A DNA stretch of 63,745 nucleotides, from NCBI GenBank assembly GCA_964386915.1, contig CAYLUQ010000014.1, positions 1 through 63,745 on the forward strand, given 5' to 3'. Positions 8,833 to 18,100 of the stretch are shown piece by piece. The DNA comes from JADHMP01 sp964386915. GTDB taxonomy: Bacteria > Bacteroidota > Bacteroidia > Flavobacteriales > Flavobacteriaceae. Positions within the stretch are counted from its first letter, which is position 1; each line of letters begins with the position of its first letter. The notes under the pieces are model-generated. The model ran no database searches. It was not told where the DNA came from and was given only the letters and a program-made list of their open reading frames with translations. A program made the translations under genes and the position numbers.

Positions 8833-9693
8833 ATGAAAACGCTCGAAGACCTTATTGCTTTGCTAACCCTTGAAAAGGTATCAGAACACCATTTTGTGGG
8901 TCAAAATTATGCTTCTCCTTGGGGCCGTGTTTTTGGTGGGCAAGTATTGGGTCAGTCTCTGCATGCTGCCTATCAAACCGTGCCCGAGGATCGAGTGGCC
9001 CATTCCATGCACGGCTATTTTATTTTGGGGGGCAACATTGACATTCCCATAGACTATCAGGTGGACACCATTCGGGACGGAAAGAGTTTCACCACAAGAC
9101 GGGTAGTGGCCTATCAAAACGGGAATGCCATTTTTAATATGGCGGCTTCTTTCCAAAAAGAAGAAGATGGGGTTGATCATCAAATTACCATGCCCAATGT
9201 GCTCACCCCAGATTTATTGCTAACCGATTTGCAGCAAGCCAAAGTATTAGAAAAAATAGACCCAGAACGCTATGCACGTTTAGTTGCAGCTCACCCTGCA
9301 ATGGTTGAATTTCGGCCTGTTGAGCAAGCCACCTATTTGCAAACTCAAAACAAACCGCCCAAGTCTCATGTTTGGATGCGCATTAAAGGCACAGTGCCTA
9401 AATCTACTCCTCTTAATCAACAATTATTGGCTTTTGTTTCAGACTACAGTCTTTTGCTAACAGCCACTCTCCCTCATCGCAAAGAACTATTTAAAGCTAA
9501 AACCTTTTATGCTAGCTTGGACCATGCCCTTTGGTTTCATCGTCATCTTAAAGTGGACGATTGGTTTTTGTATGAAATGGAAAGCCCTAGCGCCTCCAAT
9601 GCCCGTGGCTTTTCGAGAGGAAACTTTTTTGATAAAAATGGAATATTAATGGCTTCTGCTACGCAAGAAGGCTTAATGAGAAAACAAAATTAG
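8833..9693 (+). CDS. tesB: Acyl-CoA thioesterase II (TesB)
   Basis: A 286-residue cytoplasmic double-hotdog thioesterase that hydrolyses acyl-CoA to fatty acid and CoA. Characteristic segments are WGRVFGGQVLGQSLHAAYQTV at the N-terminal hotdog and HSMHGYFILGGNIDIPIDYQVDTIRDGKSFTTRRV. The C-terminal hotdog has YASLDHALWFHR and SNARGFSRGNFFD, with the family Asp. Length is normal for TesB. It is followed after 4 bases by a DUF2490 gene, suggesting cotranscription. Confidence 0.94.
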   Translation: MKTLEDLIALLTLEKVSEHHFVGQNYASPWGRVFGGQVLGQSLHAAYQTVPEDRVAHSMHGYFILGGNIDIPIDYQVDTIRDGKSFTTRRVVAYQNGNAIFNMAASFQKEEDGVDHQITMPNVLTPDLLLTDLQQAKVLEKIDPERYARLVAAHPAMVEFRPVEQATYLQTQNKPPKSHVWMRIKGTVPKSTPLNQQLLAFVSDYSLLLTATLPHRKELFKAKTFYASLDHALWFHRHLKVDDWFLYEMESPSASNARGFSRGNFFDKNGILMASATQEGLMRKQN

Positions 9694-9697
9694 GTTT

Positions 9698-10405
9698 ATG
9701 AATCGCTTCATCATAATAGGTGCGCTAGTATTAGGCACCTTTTTTAGTTATGCACAAGAATATGAAAAGGTAGTTGGGGCCTGGAATGCTCTTTTTTTGA
9801 ATAACAAACTGGCCGATCAATGGCACCTTACCACAGAGCTTCACCATAGAACAATCAATGGCCTCGTTACTCTTGACCAACACATTTTTAGACCCTCTTT
9901 GAATTTTAAAAGTCCGTCTGGTTTCCAATGGACAGCGGGCTATTCTTATTTGCAGAACTACAATTGGGATCGTAACGCAACTCCTAGGTTTTTGAAAGAA
10001 CAAAATATTTGGGAACAGTTGAAATTTTCCCTTAAAGGAAAAAAAGGGGAGACTTTCACCAATCAATTTCGACTTGAACACCGGTTTATTGAACAAAGTT
10101 CAGGACCCAAAAAATATGCTTTCTCTAGTCGAATTCGTTATCGTTTCACCTATGCCTATCCTCTTTTTGTGGAGCAGTGGAAAGGGGATGTAAAACTGGT
10201 GGTTTACGATGAAATCTTTTTAATCCTCAACCCCCAAGGTATCCCTTATAGGTTCAATCAAAATTGGACGTTTTTAGGATTTAATATTAAGCTAGGTCAA
10301 AAAGCAAACTTGTCCACTGGAATTCAAAAAAACACCATTTCTAGAGGCAATAACCGCTATTTGATGAATCGTTTTTTAAATTCTACCCTGAGATACACCT
10401 TCTAA
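9698..10405 (+). CDS. DUF2490 family outer-membrane protein
   Basis: A 235-residue protein with a signal peptide (FIIIGALVLGTFFSYAQ). The rest is amphipathic beta-strand sequence with DUF2490 features: ADQWHLTTELHHRTI, QWTAGYSYLQNY, NQFRLEHRFIEQ, RIRYRFTYAYPL. It ends in an aromatic strand (STLRYTF), as outer-membrane barrels do. A small barrel in the outer membrane is expected; its substrate or role is unknown. It lies 4 bases after tesB. Confidence 0.8.
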   Translation: MNRFIIIGALVLGTFFSYAQEYEKVVGAWNALFLNNKLADQWHLTTELHHRTINGLVTLDQHIFRPSLNFKSPSGFQWTAGYSYLQNYNWDRNATPRFLKEQNIWEQLKFSLKGKKGETFTNQFRLEHRFIEQSSGPKKYAFSSRIRYRFTYAYPLFVEQWKGDVKLVVYDEIFLILNPQGIPYRFNQNWTFLGFNIKLGQKANLSTGIQKNTISRGNNRYLMNRFLNSTLRYTF

Positions 10406-10474
10406 CTCACTAAAATGCAAAGAGCTAGATCATTTTATTGAGAAGATTCGCTATCTTAACCTAAAATTTAAGGT

Positions 10475-11578
10475 ATGATACGTTACGTTTTCATTGCACT
10501 TTTGTATGGTGTGATCTCCTATGGGCAAACCTCAACTTCTGCCCCTTTTTTTAGAGCCCCTGATAACCTAAAACTTGTCAGTGCCGACCTTCACATTCAT
10601 ACGGTTTTTTCTGATGGCTCAGTTTGGCCAAACATTAGGGTTGAAGAAGCCAGACGGGAAGGACTTGATTTAATATCGCTCACAGAACATTTAGAATATC
10701 AACCCCATGAAGAAGACATTCCACATCCCAACCGAAACCGATCCTATGAAATTGCCCTCAACAGTTTGCGAGAGGGAGAAAAGCTGCAAGTGATCCACGG
10801 CTCAGAAATTACACGTTCTATGCCTCCCGGACACATCAATGCGGTGTTCATTACAGATGCCAATGCTCTTCTTTTTCCGAATGATTCCCTAGCGGGTATA
10901 CAAGCCGCTAATGCCCAAAAGGCATTTGTGTTTTGGAATCACCCCAATTGGGACGCCCACCGAAGCAATGGAATAGCACGGCTAGAACCCTTTCATGAGT
11001 ATTTGATTAAAAACAAACTACTTCACGGCATAGAAGTGGTAAATGAAACAACGTTTTCTGAAGAAGCTTTTCAGATTGCTTTAGATCACGACTTAACCCT
11101 AATCGGCACGTCAGATATCCACGGTCTAACCACTTGGAACCACAATATTCCCCAAGGTGGGCACCGCCCCATGACCTTTGTGCTTTCTGAAAGTACCCAG
11201 CCCAATGCCATAAAGCAAGCTCTTTTTGAGGGTAAAACAGTTATTTGGTTTGAAAATCTCTTGATTGGGAAACGGGCTCATATAGAAGCTGTTATAAAAG
11301 CCAATGTTCAAGTTGAAAAAGCCTATTATAAAAAAGACAAAGAAATTTTAATGGTGACTTTAACCAACACAAGTGCACTTCCAATGGAATTGCAGTATAA
11401 AGGTGCCTACAGCCTCCATTTTAATAGTGACTGGGTTCATTTGCCGGCCTATTCATCAAAAGAAATTGCAATAAAAACAGTAGAAAAACGCAAGCGTGTA
11501 GATCTTCCGTTTGAAATTTTAAATGCCGTTATAGGACCCAAAAAGCACCCACAAATTAGTTGGCAAGTTGCTCCATAG
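10475..11578 (+). CDS. PHP-domain phosphodiesterase (Sb-PDE family)
   Basis: A 367-residue exported protein (signal peptide ending VISYGQ) with a PHP metal-binding domain over about residues 35-250. Motifs are SADLHIHTVFSDGS, LISLTEHLEYQ, IHGSEITRSMPPGHIN, FWNHPNWDAH and IGTSDIHGL, giving the His/Asp/Glu ligands of a multinuclear metal site. The Sb-PDE family hydrolyses phosphodiesters; the natural substrate here is unknown. The C-terminal 100 residues form a beta-rich domain. The SET-domain gene follows after 27 bases. Confidence 0.85.
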   Translation: MIRYVFIALLYGVISYGQTSTSAPFFRAPDNLKLVSADLHIHTVFSDGSVWPNIRVEEARREGLDLISLTEHLEYQPHEEDIPHPNRNRSYEIALNSLREGEKLQVIHGSEITRSMPPGHINAVFITDANALLFPNDSLAGIQAANAQKAFVFWNHPNWDAHRSNGIARLEPFHEYLIKNKLLHGIEVVNETTFSEEAFQIALDHDLTLIGTSDIHGLTTWNHNIPQGGHRPMTFVLSESTQPNAIKQALFEGKTVIWFENLLIGKRAHIEAVIKANVQVEKAYYKKDKEILMVTLTNTSALPMELQYKGAYSLHFNSDWVHLPAYSSKEIAIKTVEKRKRVDLPFEILNAVIGPKKHPQISWQVAP

Positions 11579-11605
11579 GGGGTTTTATGAAAAGAAAGAA
11601 CCGAA

Positions 11606-11971
11606 ATGAAAAAAGAAAACTGGCACCCATTGCCCAACTGTTTAACCATTGCAAAAAGCAAGATTGAAGGTTTGGGGGTTTTTGCTACCCAATCCATCCC
11701 CCCTAATTTTGATTTGGGCATTTCGCATATTTTTCATCCCGGATTTCCAGATCACTATATCCGTACCCCCTTGGGAGGATTTATAAACCATCACGAAATG
11801 CCAAGTTGCAAAGCGGTGTTTAAAGAAGTTGATGAAGAGGTGGGCGAGTTGAAACACATTCGCATTGTTACCCAAAAAGAAATTCAAGCGGGAGAAGAGA
11901 TCACGGTTAAATATGTGATTAACAAATTGGATGATCCCAAATGGGAGCTTGAATATGAAGCTACTCAGTAG
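11606..11971 (+). CDS. Small SET-domain protein
   Basis: A 121-residue stand-alone SET domain with no signal peptide. Visible SET motifs are KIEGLGVFATQSI (the GxGvFA start), INHHEMPSC (the pseudoknot NHxxxPxC motif) and EIQAGEEITVKYVI (the GEEIt.xY motif that closes the active site). SET domains are usually protein-lysine methyltransferases using S-adenosylmethionine. A bacterial target is unknown, and possible substrates such as HU or ribosomal proteins are speculation. It sits close behind the PHP phosphodiesterase on the same strand. Confidence 0.8.
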   Translation: MKKENWHPLPNCLTIAKSKIEGLGVFATQSIPPNFDLGISHIFHPGFPDHYIRTPLGGFINHHEMPSCKAVFKEVDEEVGELKHIRIVTQKEIQAGEEITVKYVINKLDDPKWELEYEATQ

Positions 11972-12192
11972 CTTAGGATCTTTTATAGTAGCCTATATAC
12001 CAAAGAAGGAACCCACATGCATATTGCAGTGAACGCCCATAAATTGAATTCCTTTTCATGCCCCAAATAAAGTGTTTCTTCTGCATGAGGGTGTTACCAC
12101 AAGATTAGCAAAAAATGAAATTATTTTAATTTTTAACCACTTTTCAAATCAAAATAGTGCTTAAAACCTATGGATTTTGATTAATAATATCT

Positions 12193-12270
12193 TAATTTTG
12201 TCAAACAATTCTTCTATGATGAATTGGTTTATGGTTATTGCCTCCGGGAGTAATTCCTGGAGGCTTTTTT
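12193..12270 (+). ncRNA. Possible short terminated transcript in the 11972-12269 gap
   Basis: The 298 bases between the SET gene and the PQQ dehydrogenase hold no convincing gene. At 12193-12200 TAATTTTG matches the -7 consensus TAnnTTTG, although the nearest upstream TTG is too close. At 12240-12270 a terminator follows. Together they would make an RNA of about 64 bases on the plus strand. The alternative is that the hairpin simply ends read-through from the SET gene. The rest of the gap shows nothing further. Confidence 0.25.
12240..12270 (+). terminator. Rho-independent terminator
   Basis: Stem GCCTCC (12240-12245) pairs with GGAGGC (12259-12264), with a partly pairing interior (GGA/TCC), followed by six Ts. 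It acts on the plus strand. The T run ends where the convergent PQQ dehydrogenase gene stops; read from that side the hairpin lacks a U-tract. Confidence 0.75.
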
Positions 12271-14405
12271 CATTCTAATGCAAAAGCAACATAGGCATCT
12301 CCCGAAGAGGTATTGAGTTTTCCGCCTCCACAAGCAATGATTAAATAGGAACGCCCCTTGTGTTGAATCAGACTTGGGGTTGCAAAACCAGAAAAGGGTA
12401 AATCGGCTTCCCATAGCAGCGCTCCATTGTTCTTGTCAAAAGCTCTCATTTTTTGATCTGCAGTGGCCGCAATAAACACAAGTCCCGATTGGGTCACCAG
12501 TGGACCGCCATAATTTTCAGTTCCGGTCACCACATTATGGGCCTCCCCTAATGGCGTATTGCCTAAAGGAACTTTCCAAGCTATTTTTCCAGTTTTTAAA
12601 TTGAGGGCGGTTAGGGTACCCCAGGGAGGACTTATGGCCGGATAGCCCTCTTGGGTTAAAAATTTGTGGTAGCCTGTAGATTGATAGCCTTGAGATTCTA
12701 GATTCAAATCTGTAGCTATTTTGCTATCGGAATTTAAGGCTAAAAGATAGTTGGTTAAACGCAAAATGACTTGCTCATCCAAATGGGAAAAACCAGGCAT
12801 CATTCGTCTTCCACCTTTTATCACAGCAGCTATTTCTTGGGAACTAAGTCTCTTTTTAAGTTGAAGTAGTGAGGGAACCGTTTCACTTCCCCTAAAGTTT
12901 TTGCCATGACAATTCATGCAATTGATGGCATAAAGTTGCTCAGGATTTTGAGCTGTTTTTGTATTGATCATGGGCACCATAGTCAACACCCAAGGCATTT
13001 CATTTGTATTAATATAGAGCCATTGCTTATGCGGATCAAGCGCTGGCCCACCCCATTCAGCTCCACCATCATAACCCGGAAAAATGAGGGTGCCTTCTTG
13101 GGAGGGTGGTGCAAAAATATGCTCCTTTCGATAGCTTCTAAATTTAGATAATAAAACCTCTTTTTCTGCGTCGCTAACATATGGATTGAGATCTTTTTCG
13201 GTGAATTGCTGTCGAGAAAAGGGGCTAAAGAAAGAGGGAATGGGCTGGGTGGGTGATAAGCGTTCTCCCGATAGAGGAGATGATGGAGGCACTGCTTCTT
13301 CGCGAATTTCATAGAGGGGTTCTCCCGTAATTCTATTGAGCAAAAAAAGGAATCCCGATTTCGTTATTTGGGCCAAAGCGGGAATTTTTTCTCCCTCCAT
13401 GTCATAGTCAAAAAGAACAGGTGGTGCAGGAAGGTCTCTGTCCCAAACATCGTGATGCACGGTTTGATAGTGCCACAATAATTTTCCCGATTGAGCATTG
13501 AGGGCCACAATTGAATTGGCAAAGAGATTATCGCCCCAGCGGTTGGCCCCATAAAAATCATAACTAGCAGAACCTGTAGGTGCATACAAAATGCCTCTTT
13601 TTTCATCTAAACTAAAACCTGACCAAACATTGGCGCCTCCTGCCCATTTCCATGCATCAGGATTTTCCCAACTTTCATATCCTGTTTCGCCCGGTTGGGG
13701 AATGGTATTAAAATTCCAAACTAGAGCCCCTGTTTCAGCATCAAAGGCACGTATGTTGCCTGGAGCAGCAGGGAGCGCTTCATTAACTCGTGTGCCCACA
13801 ATGAGAAGGTTTTCATAAAGTACCGCCGGACTGGTGGCAGCGACATAGAGCTCTTTGGCTCGTTCGCCTAACCCTATGTGCAGATCGAGGATGCCTTGCT
13901 TGGCAAAAGGCTTATGTAGCCTTCCCGTAGTGGCATTGACAGCTAATAAATTAGAGCCTACACCATAAAATAAAATAGATTCACCCGAAGGATCTACATA
14001 ATGTGTAATTCCCCTACTCACATTCATGGAAAAGGAAAAGTCTTGTTGCCCGCCTTCAAAAGCAATGGCAAATGGATCAAATGTCCATAGAGAATCTCCT
14101 GTTTCTACTTGAAGGGCAAAGAGTTTTAATTGAGGCGAAAGACCATAAAGCACAGAATCTAGCACTAGCGGATTGGTTTGGATTTGGGTTCCTTTCTTGC
14201 TGTCACCTGTGCGATATTCCCACACTTTTTTGAGTCGGTGTAGATTGCTTGGAGCAAGTTCTGTTTGCGCTACAAAATGTGTTTTGTCATGTGATCCACC
14301 ATAAATGGGCCAGTCTGTTTTGCTACTTTCCTTTGTTGTGCAGCTAATGAGCAAGCTCAAGGGCATTCCTACATATAAGATAGATTTTAAGAGATGCTTT
14401 GTCAT
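12270..14405 (-). CDS. PQQ-dependent dehydrogenase with c-type cytochrome domain, lipoprotein
   Basis: A 711-residue protein anchored as a lipoprotein (SLLISC at the lipobox). An eight-bladed PQQ propeller surrounds an inserted cytochrome c domain: heme motif CMNCHG at about residues 495-500, followed by the MMPGFSHL methionine region. Propeller segments such as WPIYGGSHDKTHF and WHYQTVHHDVWDRDLPAPPVL resemble membrane-bound glucose/quinate-type dehydrogenases, which oxidise sugars or polyols in the periplasm and pass electrons to quinone or cytochromes. The substrate is unknown. It ends the cluster that starts with the SASA gene. Confidence 0.9.
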   Translation of the reverse strand: MTKHLLKSILYVGMPLSLLISCTTKESSKTDWPIYGGSHDKTHFVAQTELAPSNLHRLKKVWEYRTGDSKKGTQIQTNPLVLDSVLYGLSPQLKLFALQVETGDSLWTFDPFAIAFEGGQQDFSFSMNVSRGITHYVDPSGESILFYGVGSNLLAVNATTGRLHKPFAKQGILDLHIGLGERAKELYVAATSPAVLYENLLIVGTRVNEALPAAPGNIRAFDAETGALVWNFNTIPQPGETGYESWENPDAWKWAGGANVWSGFSLDEKRGILYAPTGSASYDFYGANRWGDNLFANSIVALNAQSGKLLWHYQTVHHDVWDRDLPAPPVLFDYDMEGEKIPALAQITKSGFLFLLNRITGEPLYEIREEAVPPSSPLSGERLSPTQPIPSFFSPFSRQQFTEKDLNPYVSDAEKEVLLSKFRSYRKEHIFAPPSQEGTLIFPGYDGGAEWGGPALDPHKQWLYINTNEMPWVLTMVPMINTKTAQNPEQLYAINCMNCHGKNFRGSETVPSLLQLKKRLSSQEIAAVIKGGRRMMPGFSHLDEQVILRLTNYLLALNSDSKIATDLNLESQGYQSTGYHKFLTQEGYPAISPPWGTLTALNLKTGKIAWKVPLGNTPLGEAHNVVTGTENYGGPLVTQSGLVFIAATADQKMRAFDKNNGALLWEADLPFSGFATPSLIQHKGRSYLIIACGGGKLNTSSGDAYVAFALE

Positions 14406-14433
14406 TGTTTCAACTATAGAATTGGCTTCAATT

Positions 14434-15192
14434 TCATGTATAGGCTTTGTAAATTTTTAGCAGATCAAACCAGAGTGAAAATCCATAGCCCAAGGGAACT
14501 TTAGAATCGGCGGTATCAATCCATTGGGCAATAGGAATTTCTCGAGAACGTTTAATAAAGAGCGGCTTACCATAATGTTTTAGGGCTCTAAAAAAGAGCT
14601 CCACATCAAAGAGCCATTGAGAAATAAAAGGTTTCTCAAAAAGAATAGGGACGAGTGAAGTTGCAAAAACCTTGGCTCCGCATTGGGTGTCATATACCGG
14701 AAGTGTGAGCATTTTAGAAATGAGCGTAGCAATGAAACGTCCAATTAAAAAGCGATACCACTTGCGTTGAATCACATTGTCAATTTTTTTTATTCGGGAA
14801 CCAAAAACAAAAGTAATATCTGAGGTTATATATTGACTTAAGCGAAGACATTCTTGTGGGGTGACAGATAGGTCGGCATCGAGAAAACCTATTTTTTCAG
14901 GTTTTGCTTGAAGGGCTTCCAACATTCCGGTTCTAACGGCGGCAGCCTTTCCGCTATTGTGGGCATGCTCCAATACGCTAATATTAGTCCTGTTTTTTTG
15001 AGCCAATTGGGTTAGAAGTTCCAAAGTATTGTCAGAAGAACCATCGTCTACCAAAACAAATCCGCATTCGGGATGTGTTTTTATAAAGGCTTCCCACTTT
15101 TCAGCTTGAAAGCGCTTGGCTTCGTTATAGCAAGGCACCACAAGCAGCAGTTGTGTTCCCTTAACAATGGGTGTGTCTGCTTCCAACCCCAT
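14434..15192 (-). CDS. GT2 glycosyltransferase, dolichyl-phosphate glucosyltransferase-like
   Basis: A 252-residue GT-A glycosyltransferase. It has LLLVVPCYNEAKRF near the start, VLVDDGSSDNT (about residues 47-57) for nucleotide-sugar binding, NSGKAAAVRTGM, and the metal-binding FLDADLSV (about residue 100). SRIKKIDNVIQRKWYRFLIGR and YDTQCGAKVF are typical of the DPG synthase-like subfamily, which moves a sugar to a polyprenyl phosphate at the membrane. No transmembrane helix is obvious. It lies 3 bases after the amidohydrolase gene, so it is in the same operon. Confidence 0.88.
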   Translation of the reverse strand: MGLEADTPIVKGTQLLLVVPCYNEAKRFQAEKWEAFIKTHPECGFVLVDDGSSDNTLELLTQLAQKNRTNISVLEHAHNSGKAAAVRTGMLEALQAKPEKIGFLDADLSVTPQECLRLSQYITSDITFVFGSRIKKIDNVIQRKWYRFLIGRFIATLISKMLTLPVYDTQCGAKVFATSLVPILFEKPFISQWLFDVELFFRALKHYGKPLFIKRSREIPIAQWIDTADSKVPLGYGFSLWFDLLKIYKAYT

Positions 15193-15195
15193 AGA

Positions 15196-18100
15196 TTAAT
15201 TGGCCGATAGGCCAGGTACATTTTCCGGAACACTTTCTTGCCAAGATTTAACACCAAATTTTTTAGGGTTAGGATATAGCTCATCTAAGCTATCGGCTTC
15301 ATAAACACGGCCATTTTTGATGACATAGCGCAGGCTATTAGTGTTGCGAATTTGATCTAGTGGATTTTTATCCAGCACGAGAAGATCTGCTAATTTTCCG
15401 GGAGTAATACTTCCTAAATCTTTAGCCAATCCAATGGCATCTGCACCCAAAAGGGTGGCCACTTTAAGGGCATTGTGATTCGAAATACCCCCTGATTGCA
15501 TGCTCCATAATTCCCAATGATAGCCAAGGCCTTGTAGTTGGCCGTGTGACCCTACTCCGGCAATTCCACCAGCTTCCACAAGGTCTTTAACAAATACGGC
15601 ATGATCGTCAAAAACATGTTCTTCTTTCATAAACCATCCCGCGTTTCTTCTTCTCGATTTAGCGTCTAATTCCGATTTTGGTGTAAATCGATTGAGCTTG
15701 GGGTCATATTGAACATTTTCAGTTGCATAATAATAGTTTTCTGCCCAAGGGCCCCCATAAGAAACTAATAGTGTGGGCGTATAGGCTGTTTGTGATTGAG
15801 CCACAAATGAAATAAAGTCATCATAAAGCGGATAGACTGGAAAACTGTGTTCATGACCTGGGTATCCGTCTATGATTTGGGTGAGGTTTAATTTAAAATC
15901 CAACCCTCCTTCTGTGGTAGGCATCAATTTTTGCTCTTTGGCTGCCTGAATGATCCATTGCCGGTGTTTTCTGTTTCCGGTCAAATACATTTTGATGGTC
16001 TTGGTGTTATAATATTCCGAATATTGTTTTAAGACATTTCGGGCGTGTTCAAGACTTTTTATGTTATAGCCCCAATAACCCACTCCCGGTCCAGTAGAAT
16101 AGACTCTAGGACCAATCAAATTACCTGCTTTGACTCTATCGGCATAGGTGAGCACATCGGTTGTTCCGGTTTGCGGATCGCGCGTGGTGGTAACTCCATA
16201 AGCTAAATTGGCAGCATACATCCAATTTTCGTTTTTGTGTAAATCCCAAGAAGGCCACATATGAGCATGCGTGTCTACAAATCCGGGTAGGATATATTTT
16301 CCACTCACGTCAATGCGATGCACATTGGGCGACACCTCCATGGAAGCTAAGGGCCCTACTGCTTTAATCCGATTGTTTTCGATTAAAACGGCTCCCTTTT
16401 CAATAATTTCATCTCCTTCCATGGTGATGAGGGTTGCGTTGGTTAACAAATAAGTGGCCTTGGGAATATCCCTCTTGGCGGCCACTCGAACACGAAATTC
16501 ATTGGGACTATAGGCAGGCCCATCCTCTTCTTTTTCTTCCTCTTCTTCTTCCCCATTTTCTTCTTTCCTTTCGGCAGCCTTTTTCTCGGCTAGAGCGGTA
16601 GCAATGTTGTAGGCAAAAAAGGCATTGCCAATTGACCAATAGACCGTATTGCCGTCTTGGCTCCAACTGGGAAACTGTCCTCCAATTTCAGTTAGTTTTA
16701 GAGCTGGAAAAGCAGCAGCCTCGGGGTCGCTCACATTGATTAAGGTAGGTTCAGCCCCAATATAGGGCACCGTAACCACATAAATATCATTATTGATTTG
16801 AGCTAAAGCATAGGTTCCTTTTGGCGCTTTTAAAATGATGCTTGCTTGAGAAGGTTTTTTTTCGGGAGCAGAAGGAGCATCAGAAAGAAGATGTTGGTCA
16901 TTGTAGGCAGATCCATACACTGTTATCCCTTCTACCTTAACATATTGTTTGAGGTCTGTGCCATCCCAACGAATGGAAACAAGGCCTTTCTCGGCATGAT
17001 TTAAATAAATTCTATTTTCATTGTGTACAAAATGGGGTTGTGAAAGATGATGTGCTTTAGAAATAAAATGAGAGGCTCCTCCTTTTAGACCATCTATCCA
17101 CACCAAGTCTGTTTTGCTCATAAAAGCACGTGGGCCACTGGCATTTTGAAATTGCTGGCGGGCTCCTTCAAAAACGGCAATTCTATTAGAATCATGCCAA
17201 GCCGGATTGGAATAGACAGCCGCTTTTGTTGTGAGTTTGATGGGTTTTCCTTTGCCGTCTGCCCGCACCTTATAGAGGTGTCCGGCAGCATTTTTATCCC
17301 AAGTAACAAAAGCAATTTCTTTACTGTTAGGACTCCAGGTAGGCTGTGCTTCTACATGATTGAAAGAGGTGAGTCTTTGATGCGTTTTAGTTTTTAAATC
17401 CATCACATAAAGGCGGTCTAAGGCCGTAAACGCCATAGCAGTGCCATCGGGAGAAATTTTGGGGTCTCTAATCTGAGTTACGTCAAAGGTGGCACTGTCT
17501 TCAATGGGATAGTCAAATTTGAGTTGTGGCCCTAACACCAAGGTTTCTTCGACTTCAAAAGGAATATTTTGAGCGGGGCCACCGTTAATGGGAATACGAT
17601 ATATTTTTCCACCATAGGTAGTCAAAATGGTTTGACTATCTGGAGTGAACGACATGGCAGGCAAAACTCCTAAAGGGGCAATCGATTCTTGTTCGTCTCG
17701 CTGCACGGGGTAGGCTAACCACTTTTCATCTTGAGTGGCTAAATTGCGGGCAATTAAGCCTGTTTTGTCATTATAACGAGTGCCATAAACTAACCATTTT
17801 CCATCTGGCGAAAGGGTGGGGGTGAAAGCTGATCCATAGCGAGAAGTCATAGGGCTGGAGGTGCCATCTTCTCGGTCGTAAACAGCCAACTGATATTGCG
17901 GAAACTGAGCGTTATATTGCCAAGCACTTGTTCGTTTAGCATACCAAATGTAGCGTCCATCTGGGCTAAATTCGGGTTCAACTGCTTTGAGACTTTCTGG
18001 CTCTTTAAGTAGTTGTTTTCCTCCACCCCCTTCTTTGTGATAGAGGTGCAGTTTTAAATTACGGGTACCCTTGCTTACCACAATATAGTTGCCATCGGGA

